Source: Lottia gigantea
Taxonomy: Eukaryota > Mollusca > Gastropoda > Lottiidae
DNA length: 64,000 nt
Assembly (NCBI RefSeq): GCF_000327385.1
Contig: NW_008708117.1
Coordinates: forward strand, 293,810 to 357,809
Direction: 5' to 3'
Shown in pieces: positions 48,824 through 59,971 of the stretch. Position numbers and translations under genes: made by a program. The stretch's first letter is position 1. The number at the start of each line of letters is the position of its first letter. The notes beneath the pieces were generated by a model, which saw only the letters and a program-made list of their open reading frames with translations, did no database searches and was not told where the DNA came from.

Positions 48824-50333
48824 CCGTCAGCGGGAACTCAATAGCGGTCTTTACTATTGGGTTTGACATACACCACGCAAAGTTAGATGACCAACAAAGC
48901 ACGGTCAGTTTATATTGTAAAGAAATTTCTTGTTAATTGAGTTCTCTTACCTTGTTAAAAACAGCTTCCAGATTATTATTTGTGATTATAACAAAATAAA
49001 GATGTTTTCTGACCTTTTCTGAAAGGCCCTTAGACATTATAAGCAGCGTTAGGGATAGTGACAGCATAAGATGTTAAATTTTAGTGAATTTTTAAGAACC
49101 TCATACGCCCAGATGAATTTTGGCATGTTCCAATTCTTACGAATAATTCAGGATATAAAATTGCTCTTCCAAAAAATTTAATTTGCTGACAGATTTGTCC
49201 AGGAAAACTTGGATTTCAAAATGTTTTCACAAATGATTGATCTTGATCAATTACCATGGCTTTAATGATGAGATAATTAGATCTTTTTAAATACCATAAT
49301 GTGCATTACTATTTTTTTCCCTTGCAGGGTTCCAAGAACAAAAATAGCTGGTTTTTAGCTGTACAATGGAGGGACATTCAACTGGTCAATCATTACATAG
49401 GTTATGGTGGAGCACAAATGTCCTAAAATCGAATCTTGGAACAAAGCTAGGTGAAGATAACTGAATTATATCTGAGAAATTTGTGTTATTGCTTTTGTCC
49501 TAGGAAACATTGGCTTTTAAATTGGATTGAAATTGGTATGCTGATATCTGATTTTGATTAACAGTGTTTTTGACTGGGCCTAAAACATAACCACTTTGTC
49601 AAAATTTTAAGGGAAATTTTGTGTGTTAATAAAGCATTCTCATATTTGTCCATAATGTTAAGTTATTTATAATTTCAGGAGTATACAGATAGAGTTTCAC
49701 CACATCGAAATGAAGTGCTTATGCTGTGGCGCAGAAGCTCGCAAGGCAAGTTGACAGTATTGCATAAAGCTATTCTGATCTCTAACCATTTAGATACCTC
49801 GTATGCTTACTCATGAAATTTTTCCTGGTAACAAGCACAAGAGCAATGAAGAATCAAAAAGTGCCATTAAGGCATTACGATGGACTAGGTCTCCAGAACT
49901 CAACAAAAAGCGATAAACTGTTTACACAGTCAGCAGTCACCTAAAGTGATACTACGTCTTAGAATGAATATAAAATTTAAGTTTTCAAAAAGGTCAATAT
50001 TAATCTATATTCATCAGTTAGCTTACCTGGTGTCATAAAGTTACAACAGAATCCCTTTAAACAAAAATAAATTTGAATATTGCAATGGTATTATATTTGT
50101 TTTACTACACTAGAAAGTGTAGCGAATTTTATTTTTGTGTAATTTCAGGTTAGAAAGGGTAAATCGTTTGGTAATTTACCTACCCGCAATAGCACTGCCA
50201 CAATAGGAGTGTTCTGAGGTCATGGCCTGTATGACTCTACAGAACTCCTATTCACAGATGAAGAACAGATGCTGTGGCGCCTACAGAACAGATGAAGAAC
50301 AGCAGATGAAAAGAAACCGACGAAGTGCCACAG
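48824..50333 (+). ncRNA. Exon cassette 4
   Basis: A4 48824-48903, B4 49328-49450, C4 49679-49745 (GC donor), D4 50149-50333. D4 ends differently from D1-D3: its tail contains GGCGCCTACAGAACAGATGA and uses donor CACAG/gtatgc, like D5. An R1 element (49948-50059) is inserted in the C-D intron, absent from the other cassettes. It is followed by E-type exons at 50581. Confidence 0.6.
49948..50059 (+). mobile_element. R1 short element inserted in cassette 4
   Basis: Starts TGATACTACGTCTTAGAATG and ends ACAACAGAATCCCTTTAA. Same family as 1-115. Absent from cassettes 2 and 3, so it is younger than the cassette duplication. Confidence 0.7.
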
Positions 50334-50580
50334 GTATGCTTCAAAGGACACTTAATCATCTAAATATTTACTGGATCGAGCGCTATTTTGACTATTTTTC
50401 CAAATGACATCTAGTTTTTCTAGAATTATTTAAAACGCATCGACCAAATTGGCAGAAGTGTAATATTCATAGGCATTTCTTCCATTCGCATATCAGTAAT
50501 TTAGAAAGTTAAGATAAAAAAAAGTTGGTAAAATATTTGAGCTACGGCTCATTTACATGATTTTTCCTTTCTAATTTCAG

Positions 50581-51436
50581 AAGAAAAGCACAGAAGAAGA
50601 TTGGGTTTCGGCATTGATTTGGTGTTTCTGCATTGATTTATTGATTTGGTGTTTCTGCATTGATTTATGAATTTAGTGTTTCTGCATTGATTTGGTGTTT
50701 CTGCATTGATTTGGTGTTTCTGCATTGATTTGGTGTTTCTGCATTGATTCATTGATTTGGTGTTTCTGCATTGATTTATTGATTTGGTGTTTCTGCATTG
50801 ATTAATTGATTTGGTGTTTCTGCATTGATTTGGTGTTTCTGCATTGATTTGGTGTTTCTGCATTGATTTGGTGTTTCTGCATGGGCATTGATTTGCTAAT
50901 GCTACCTAAGATTCGTTATTTCTGCATCGTTTGATTGTCTTTATTTGTTTTTTTTTGTTTGTGTGATTTTCTGTGAAACGGGTTTGTTGTATGCATTTTT
51001 TGTTTGAGTTGTTGATTTTTGGCATGGGTTGTTGATTTTTGGCATGGGTTGTTGATTTTTGGCATGGGTTGTTGATGCTTTGGTTGGATTTTTGATTTTT
51101 GAATTTGATTTCGGATTTTTGGATTTTGTGATTCAGTGTTTTAAGCGGTCGAGGTCAAAGTTCTAAGATGGCGGTTCAGGTCAAAGTTCAAAGATGGCGG
51201 TTCAGGTCAAAGTTCAAAGATGGCGGTTCAGGTCAAAGTTCAAAGATGGCGGTTCAGTTCAAAGTTCAAAGATGGCGGTTCAGGTCAAAGATGGCGGTTC
51301 AGGTCAAAGATGGCGGTTCAGGTCAAAGATGGCGGTCGAGGTCAAAGATGACGGTCGTGGTCAAAGTTCAAAAATGGCGGTCGAGGTCAAAGATGGCAGT
51401 CGATGTCAAAGTTCAAAAATGGCGGTCGAGGTCAAT
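50581..51436 (+). ncRNA. E1 module: acceptor followed by three stacked minisatellites
   Basis: Starts after TTTCTAATTTCAG with AAGAAAAGCACAGAAGAAGA. Three arrays then follow. Alpha, 50608-50890: about 15 copies of ATTGATTTGGTGTTTCTGC. Beta, 51010-51125: GGCATGGGTTGTTGATTTTT. Gamma, 51145-51436: units of 26 or 19 bp containing AGGTCAAAGTTCA and AAGATGGCGG. The gamma array has eight exact AAGATGGCGG and two AAAATGGCGG. Open frames through gamma come from its 26-bp period and are not a protein gene. The 3' end of this exon was not determined. Confidence 0.55.
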
Positions 51437-51839
51437 TTCATTAATTTTTATTTCTTTCTTTTACACCTTATGGTGGCAATAATGTCTTTTTTTTTATCAG
51501 ATATTGGTACTTTTATTGTGATACGTTTCAAGAATTGGTAGGACAGAATATAATCTTGTGTTAATTCAAATATTTGTGTTTTTATGGTATAGAAGAATGA
51601 TGAAGATAAGTTTGAATATTTAAATGTCAGGTAATCTCTCCCAAATGTCTTAAAATAAAATACTTATTTATGAAACCATTGGACTCACTAGTTGGCCTAT
51701 ATTTTTAAAATTATAGTTTGACAGTCATGAATTCATTGGTCTGAAATTAAAGTTAGCTATTGAAAGCTATCACGCATAATTACTCATTTTGTTGTAGACG
51801 ATTGGAGAAATTTACATGATTTTTCTTTTCTATTTTCAG

Positions 51840-52290
51840 AAGAAGAGCACAGAAGAAGATGGTTTTCTGCATAGATTTATTGATTTGATGTTTCTGCATG
51901 TATCTGGTGTTTCTGTATATATTTGATGTTTCTGCATTGGTTTGCTACATGAGACTCGATTTTTCTGCATTGTTTGATTGTTTTTATTTCTATTTTTTTG
52001 GTTTTGTTGTGATTTTCTGGGAAACTGCATTTTTTGTTTGGATTGTTGATTTTTGGCTTGGGTTGTTGATTTTTGGCTTGTATTGTTGGGTTTTGGCTTG
52101 GATTGTTAATTGTTGATTTTTGGGTTGGATTGTTGATTTTGGCTTTGATTGTTGATTTTTGGCTTGGGTTTTTGGTTTTTGGCTTGGATTGTTGATTTTT
52201 GGCTTGGATTTTTGGATGCTCAAAGATGGAGTTAGAAATCAGATGGTAGTCGAGGTCAAAGTTCAAGACGGTGGTCGAGGTCAATTTTAT
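51840..52290 (+). ncRNA. E2 module: second copy of the same acceptor and minisatellite order
   Basis: Starts after CTATTTTCAG with AAGAAGAGCACAGAAGAAGA. Alpha is short and diverged (51872-51935, TTTGATGTTTCTGCAT). Beta is expanded (52030-52210, TTTTTGGCTTGGATTGTTGA). Gamma is reduced to a few diverged units (52215-52290, GTCGAGGTCAAAGTTCAAG). The following 400 bases (52300-52680) are a diverged copy of 51440-51830, so module plus spacer was duplicated as a unit of about 1.2 kb. Confidence 0.5.
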
Positions 52291-52299
52291 TGCGGATAT

Positions 52300-54260
52300 T
52301 TAATTGTTTTCTTTCTTTTACACTTTATCGTGGCAATAATTTGCTTTTTTACATCAGATATTGGTAGTTTTATTGTGATACGTTTGAAGAATGGGGAAGA
52401 CAGAATATAATGGTGTATTAATTCAGATATTGTTTTTATGGTATAGAAAAATGATGAAGATAAGTTTGAATATTTAAATATCAGGTAATCTCTCACAAAT
52501 GTCTTAAGATGAAATACTTATTTATGAAACCATTGGACTAACTGATTGGCCTATAATTTTTGAATCATAGTTTTACAGTCAGGAAATCATTGGTCTGAAA
52601 TTAAAATTAGCAATGGTAAGCTATTACGCATCATTACGCATTTTCTTAAAGACGATTTGTGCAATTTTCTTTTTTTTCTATTTCAGATATTTGTTATATG
52701 TATCTGTTTTCATAGTTTAAGGGTAGGCAGGGAGTAATCCTGCAGGGAGATCATCGCCCCTGTCCTGCCGAGATGGAATTGCAGTGTTGTATGACAGGCA
52801 AGAATTGATGGAAGAAAAAAGGGTACGTTACTGTGGTCCCTCTTCAAATCTTTTTATTATTTTTTTTTACTTATGGATGATGAAATCAAAGTTGTTGCAT
52901 TGGGTTAAAGTTCGAGATGGTGTGTGAGATCAAAGTTCAAAGATAGTAGTTGAGGTCAAAGATCACAGCATTATAAAAATAGAAGTTGATAATACAAATG
53001 TATAACTTAAATTTTTTTTTCTTTCTTTCTACCTTTTTGCTAGACTTATTGCTTTGTATTCCAATATCAATCTCATTGTCTTTTTTCATTTGAGTACGAG
53101 TGGGGGATGTAATATATTTTTTTATATCAGATACTGGTATTTCGATTTCGAATAATTTGGAAAACAGAAGATATTGGTATATTAATTCAGATATTGGTCT
53201 TTTAGTTTGATGGTCCAGAATTATGAAGAAGATTAATTTGAATCTTAAGATATTGTGTAATTTCTCCCACATATCTTAACATAAACTACTTGCCTACTTC
53301 TGATACCATTGGATTGAGATGGATTGAAGTGTTGTCATGGTTTTGAAAGGCAAGAGTTGATCGAAGTAATAAGGGGATGTGACTCTTTCAAACATAATAT
53401 TTTCTACTTCTGCACATGCAATATATACAATTGAAGGCCAGTGATGCAAGTTGGAGATGTCGAGATTTTAAACACACTAATTATCTGATTTTGATATTAC
53501 TATATATTAGTCACACCTAATTGCTCTTTTTCCATCGACTGATCCACCAATACAGATTACAAGTTAATAACTTATCTCTTATATGTATTGCGCTGAAGTT
53601 AATAACTCACATTAATTTCACCTTTTTTATGTAGATAACAATGTATTGCTAAAATGTTTTTGCCCTGAATTCGTTTGTTGAATTCTAAAATCACAGTTAA
53701 CATCCTTAAGCTGGTCTGGAGTACAGAAACATTTTACCACCCCCTCCAAATAAAAATTCACACACTTTTACTTGCTTTTACTGTTTGTCCGCCTGTACAT
53801 GGATTGTATTTTTGTTTTTGTGTTTTTCTTTTTATGTTTTATTTTTAACAAAATATCTATCATCATTATTATTATGACTTAAAATATTTCACGGTTGGTT
53901 TTCTTTGCTTTTTTTTCATTTGTGTATTTCGTATATACAAATTAACCGCCATTCATGGAATTGTGAATTCTTTTATTGCAATTGTTTTACTGCATTGTTT
54001 CTGCGCTTGTTCATTATTATTACGAATTAGATTACTTCACTACTATTTTTTTGTGTTTTATTTTATGTTGTTTTTTAGTCAGTTGTGCATTTCCAAGACC
54101 CTTGTTTGATGTCATTATGGAATTATCTATTATCATTTAGTTTTATCAATTTCAAAATAATTCAAAATGCTATTTAATATCTATTATTATTTGAAATCAA
54201 AATTATTCAAAACATTCTATAAATATTATCATTATATAGTAATGTTATTCTATTATTCCA

Positions 54261-54293
<33 letters not shown>

Positions 54294-54440
54294 GTATTAT
54301 TGATGTTAAAATACTCTATTATGATTATTGTGATTATAATATCAAAATGGTTGTTTATATTGTTTTTGTTTTGCTTTTGTAAATTTGTGTGTGTAAATTT
54401 AAAAACAAATATGTAATAAAGTTTGTATGTATTACTTGTT
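52300..54440 (+). other. Spacer and possible 3' end of the cassette locus
   Basis: Another acceptor-like TTTCTATTTCAG ends at 52686. A few gamma-like units sit at 52905-52970 (GAGATCAAAGTTCAAAGATA). A (TTA)n run lies at 54265-54300. AATAAA at 54415-54420 followed by GTTTGTATGTATT is a plausible poly(A) signal. No coding exon is supported. Confidence 0.35.
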
Positions 54441-55385
54441 ATATTCTATTTTTCATTATTATTGCAATTAAAATGTGCAGAGGGACTTCATTTAAGTGTG
54501 GCAACCACTTTCCGATATAATCGAAATATGGACACCAAACATGTTTTAATCTGAATAAGTCATAAATCAAGATGTTCAGTTTTGCGTTTTTCTGCCACGG
54601 TAACTTGAATGAATGAATTACAGAAAAAATTGAAACAAAATTAAAGCTAGAGCTACACGTGGCACAGCGTGGGCATGAGAAGCACATTAAGAATCCGAAA
54701 TAGATGTTGGTCAAATACGAAAGTATCAACTGATAGCCAAGGTCGGTGTCCTTGACCTAATGAATGAATAGAGATGTCTACCGATCAGTATAGGTTTTGT
54801 TGCGGTATATTAATAACACGGAAGTAGTTCAACCGGAAGTGAAGATCATTTGTTAAAAGTTAAAAAATCATAGCATCAAAATCAGATACACGTAAAAAAA
54901 AGCTCAGCTTGGGGGACCAAGGCAAAATTGGCCAAAATCGAAAAAACGCCATAACTTTCAACGAATTCAAGCTACCAACCCGCAATTCACAGGGAATATG
55001 CATATTGACCATCTGGACATGTCAGAACAAACAGAACTCAAATATCTGGCAGTTTTCTGAAATTAGCTAAAATGACTGACATCAAAATCTAACAGAATTG
55101 CCCAATTCTGCTCATTTCCTATCATTAGGACCCAGGGGACGCCATAACTTTCAAAGTATTCAAGCTATGAACCTGAAATTCACAGGGAATATCCGTATTG
55201 ACAATCTGGACATGCCAGAACATAAATATATGGTCTAGTTTACGAAATATGGACGATTTTCTGAAATTAACTAAAAGGGTTCAAAATGGCTGACATCGAA
55301 ATCTCTCAGAATTGCCAAATTCTGCCCATTTCCTATCATTAGGGCCTAGGGGCTTAAAAAAACCCACATAGAGTCAAAATCGGAA
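54441..55385. repeat. Spacer with a diverged direct duplication of about 200 bp
   Basis: The blocks at about 54943-55110 and 55140-55330 share GCCATAACTTTCAA, TTCACAGGGAATAT and GAATTGCC(A/C)A plus TTCTGC(T/C)CATTTCCTATC. The part before 54900 shows nothing supportable. Confidence 0.65.
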
Positions 55386-55389
55386 ACAC

Positions 55390-55610
55390 TTCGAAAATGC
55401 TTATTTTGTTTAAACAAAATACATTTTTTATTTCATTTTAACGAAATAATTATTTTGTTTAATCGAATAACTTATTTCGTTTAAACGAATAACTTATTTC
55501 GAAATACATTGTTTAAATGAAATAAGTTATTCGACTAAACGAAATAATTATTTCGTTAAATGAAATAATTAATTCGTTTGTTTAAACGAAATATATGAAA
55601 TTATGAAATT
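55390..55610. repeat. Cluster of interlocking palindromes (AAATAAGTTATTCG / CGTTTAAACGAA)
   Basis: Repeated alternation of TTTAAACGAATAACTTATTTCG, TTTCGTTAAATGAAATAATT and their inverses over about 220 bases, so the strand can fold in many registers. No coding content. Confidence 0.75.
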
Positions 55611-55861
55611 GATTGATTTAAACAATATTTCATTTCTATTATACATGTAATTTTTACAGGTTAACATGGAAATTAATTGAATTCATATTTCACAATATTG
55701 TTTTCAAAACTTTGGAATAAAAACAAAAAGAATATAATTTTATTTATTATTTTTCACTGAGGTCCTGCAAATTTAAGGCGATCACCTTAGAGATTTCAGG
55801 AAAATCAGTTTTTTATAAGTTTTACGTTGTTTAACCATGATTTTAGGTAATTACTATAAAA

Positions 55862-58800
55862 ATGACATAGGACATCTCTTCTAGTTGACTTTTTTGACAC
55901 CAAAATTGTAAAGAATCATAATGGTAGTTCTTTGTTCACAAAATGTCTTTCAAATTGTCGAGGAGCTCTCTTTGTGGTAATTCAAACGGAACTGTCAGAT
56001 ATGTTCATAATATAACACAGTCACTTTGAAGGAAAGTTTTTCTTCTTATACCATCTCGCTTGAAATAGTTACCAATGACTTGTCAACAGGCAACACCAAG
56101 TCCAATCCCCCACGCTTATATTTCTTAACTTTCTGTTATTGTTATTACTGTGAGCCTTCTTTGATATTTCGACTGTCATTTCACTGTGAACTCCCCCAAC
56201 CCCCTTCTACTTCTACAGCAGCTATCATGGAGAACCCGGGCTCAAATTGTAGTATTATTAGTTATCTGAAAGGAAATATATCAAATTAAGGTAAGTTTGG
56301 AAATCAATTGAATTCACAAATATGTCACAATTGTTGTTAAAATTTGGAGTCAAAAAGGTAGAGTATAATCATATTTAATTTTCCTCATGGAGGAGCTGCA
56401 AATTTCATGCAATCGGCTGAAAATTTGAAGAAAAAATAGGTTTTGATAAGTTTAACGTGATCAAACCATGATTTTAGGCAAATGCAGAAAAAAAATGTGG
56501 AGAGAGGGTTGTGTCAGTTTACGGTAATCCCGATTGCAACAATCGGGCTTTCTCGGAAATTGTATGCCAGGACCTCTGTCTTGAATGATCGAGCTTGCCT
56601 ATCTAAATACGGAAAATATCAGTAGTCCCGATTACACCACTCGGGTTGTCTTGGAATTTTTCACAAGGACCTCTGTCTTGAATTAACGAGCTTACCTATC
56701 CAATATCGAAAAATATCAGTAATCCCGATTACAACACTCGTGATTTCTCGGAAATTTTCGCAAGAACCTCTGTCTTGAATTAAGGGACGAACTCATTATT
56801 ACTGCTCGCGGGAAGTACCAGAAAATCCCGACTACATGAAGGCTCCAGAACACAATTAAATTGATCATTTTGACGTACTTAAATAGAGTTCCGTACCTTC
56901 GATTACAATTTCATCTATCTGACGTTGTTCCGTTCAAACAGGTGTTGTATTCTGTTGTATTCAGCCTTTTGCACTCTGTCTAGTGCAGTTACAGCAAGAC
57001 TTTCGGAAATTTCAAAACGTACATTGTGAAGTGTTCATTCTAACGAAATTAAACCTTGTCTGTCTTAGTATTTTTAGAAATGTAAGCGTCCAACATTTCG
57101 ACGAAAATGCGTGAACTATTTGGGAATTTGGGCACGTTAGTCAGAAATCGTGGGTACTTGGAATACAAATTTTAGCGCTGTCACAAGGAATTACTGAATC
57201 AAGACAGTATATGGTTATCGTGCAAAGTCTCGATATTTTCATGGAGATTTTACAGAAGCCAGTTAAAGCAAGTTTTAGCGCTGTCAAGGAATTGAATTCA
57301 CAAATATGTTACAATTGTTGTCAAAATTTGGAGTCAAAAAGGTAAAATATAATTCTATTTAATTTTCCACATTGAGGAGCTGCAAATTTCATGCAATTGG
57401 CTGAAAATTTTAAGAAAAAATAGGATTTGATGAATTTTTTCGTGGTTAAACCATGACTTTAGGCAAATGCGATAAAAAAATGTGGACAGAAGTTGTGTCA
57501 GTTTACGGTAATCAATCGGGTTTTCTCGGGCATTTTCGAAAGGACCTCTGTCCTGAATGATTGAGCTTGCCTATCCAAGTACAGAAAATATCAGTAGTCC
57601 CGATTACACCACTCGGGTTGTCTTGGACTTATTCGCAAGGACCTCTGTCTTGAATTAACGAGCTTACCTATCCAAATAGGGAAAATATCAGTAGTCCCGA
57701 TTACACCACTCGGGATGCAAACCCGATTGCACGAAGGCTTCAGAACACAATTGAATTAATCATTTTGACTTACTTAAAAAAAGTTTGGTACCTTTAATTA
57801 CAATTCCATTTATCTGAAATGTGTTGTATTCAGCCCTTTGCACTCTGCCTGGTGCAGTTACTGTTCAGAATGTCGGATCGTGGAAAGAACGGTGGTGCGA
57901 TCGCACCGACCAGCTTCCATTGAACCTTGTGCGCAACTTCTAACACTTCCGCCTTCTGGGTAAAGGTCAGTATTCATCAAGCGCGCTTCCACTCAACATC
58001 GTCATGTGTAGATTTTTTAAATCATTCTGTATCGTCTTCCATCGAATAAATGTTTTAGTTTGTTATGTTTTACATCGACACATCGTCTGAACATTTGGCA
58101 GACAGAGACGTGGTTTGTTTCGCGGTTTCGATTTCGATTATGGTAGTTTTCGATGTTTGAAAATGATGCTCATTTACACAGTTAAGAAGTGGTAAAACAT
58201 CATCATGGGTGATAATCCCTAAGTGGAAGGCCAACAGACAACATCTTTTTTTTTGACTTACGAAGAAGAAAACGTATCTGTAAGTCACAGTTGACTAAAG
58301 CTGTATTTGACAAGTCTACTTTATTCGAGTGCTCCAGATATTGATGGTATTAGATCAGCAGTTGGCAGTGTTCTGCGATACCAGGAAGAGGTAATAAACA
58401 TTTTAAATCATCTTTGTGATATTTCTGCCGACTTCGAGAATGAACTTGAGACTGAGCAATCTGACAGAAGTATGGCCGAAGTTTTGAGTAAAGATACAGA
58501 CTGACTGGGTCATGTTTCAAGTGGTTCTTCTCATATTGCATCACATCGATTTGCTAATCTATAACTGGCACAAAACGCACAGGAAAAGTCCCCTAATAGT
58601 AATTTTGGTATCAACCTACATAATGGTAATGGTAATTCAAGTGTTGAACAACTGTTAAGTTTCAGCCAGAGACTTGCATCGACAACTCAGTAAGGTTTTC
58701 ATCAACAAATTTAATGGTAACAAACGTGAATATCAGGTATTCAAAGATGCATTCATGGAGTATATTGACAAAGCGTCTTGCTCGAAGGCATATAAAATGC

Positions 58801-59910
58801 TTCAGTTGCGCCAGCACTTGACGCTTTGAAATGCATAGCACGGTTCCCGGCATCTGAATTGGGCTATGATTCTGCACTCAAACGTTTGCAAGATAAATTT
58901 GGCGGACAACGTCGTCAAACTCTTATTCACTTAGACAATATTCGAATGATGAAGCCGGTAAGCTTCAACGATTTAAAACGTTTTGAAGAATTCGTTGATG
59001 AACTTGAACTATCTATTCTGTCATTGTAAGAAAATAATGGCACCGATGAATTCGAAGTAGACTAGTTTCTTTTGTGTCACTAGGTCCTAACTTACAACAT
59101 CATGTCTTTTGCAATTGAAACTTTGGGCAGCTAGCACTAAGAAGAACGAGTCTCTTGTAACCCTACATGAATGGCTTGCACATGAAGTCCGTTATAGAAC
59201 TGAATCCAACGAAGAAATTGAGGGCTTATCGGTAGCTTCAAATCATTCAAAGACAGTATCGAACTATCAAAGATCTCGTTTTTCGATAAACATTCGAAAA
59301 CGTATGCTACAAATTCTGTAGATTCGAAATCATGCGTTGTGTGTCATCATGATCATGCTCCGGGTGTAAGTAACTGTCCCTATTTTAGATCCCTTGTGGT
59401 TTCACAACGATGTAGGGTTGCCAAAGAAAAGCGCCCATGCTTTCGATGCAAATAGTCATATTGGTAATCGCTGTACAGCTGCACAACAGTGCTCTATAGG
59501 TGAATGTACTCGAACGCACCACTTCCTACTCCACGGAGGGGGATCTGGTAACGTTCAAAGTATTGAAGGTCTGCGTTCGAATCCTTTAAGTGAATTCTCC
59601 TTCCGCCACCGACCGTTCGTGGTGAACTTCCACTGCGAAAGCAAACTCATGCGCAGATTACACACAGATCTTCCCTTGTGATGCGATTGGACTTGGTGAT
59701 GCCTGTTGACATGCCATTGGCAACAAATACAAGAGAGTAAGAAGAAAAACTATCCTTAAAAATGACAATGTTATATTATCTGACAGTTCCGTTTAAATCA
59801 CCATAAAGAGAGCACTTCAAAATTTTTTGAACAAAGACCTATCATTATGATTCTTTACAATTTTGGTGTCAATAAAGCCAACTAGAAGAGATGTCCTATG
59901 TCAATTGGTA
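55862..59910. mobile_element. Foldback structure: inverted arms of about 180 bp around a BEL/Pao remnant
   Basis: The left arm (about 55862-56052) and right arm (about 59736-59910) are inverted copies sharing GACATAGGACATCTCTTCTA, GACACCAAAATTGTAAAGAA and AACGGAACTGTCAGAT. Divergence between arms is moderate. Just outside the right arm, exon C sequence of the cassette locus resumes (59972-60002), suggesting that the inserted segment replaced or separated cassette 5 from its upstream exons. Confidence 0.6.
56290..59700 (+). mobile_element. BEL/Pao-type LTR retrotransposon remnant (fossil)
   Basis: Two LTR-like direct repeats (about 56290-56960 and 57290-57850) share GGAGCTGCAAATTTCATGCA, AGGACCTCTGTCTTGAATTA and a GTGTTGTATTCAGCC end. 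Each contains an internal sub-repeat of about 100 bp with TCAGTAGTCCCGATTACACC. From about 58310 to 59690 there is gag-like coding sequence: a DUF1759-type region around 58690-59030, then a Cys/His zinc-knuckle region near 59330-59520 and what may be the beginning of a protease. No polymerase or integrase was seen. It is broken in several places and incomplete. The difference between the LTR-like copies suggests it is not recent. A related LTR-like fragment occurs at 63770-64000. Confidence 0.65.
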
Positions 59911-59971
59911 AAGATTGTATCGAGAGGTATTTTGGTTGCAGATTATTTTAACTGGCTTGTGTGAAATTTTC

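Noticed and set aside
50549-50863. Minus-strand open frame repeating QCRNTKS
   Set aside because: Pure translation of the alpha minisatellite on the strand opposite to the supported splice sites.
51168-51541. Two overlapping open frames spelling repeated MAVQVK/QRWRFRSK peptides
   Set aside because: They arise from the 19/26-bp gamma minisatellite, which is open in several frames. No start context, no splice-consistent frame and no similarity to a protein family.
54439-54729. Minus-strand 96-codon frame with several Cys residues
   Set aside because: The Cys spacing fits no zinc-finger class I know. No splice or start context, and it lies in repeat-rich spacer.
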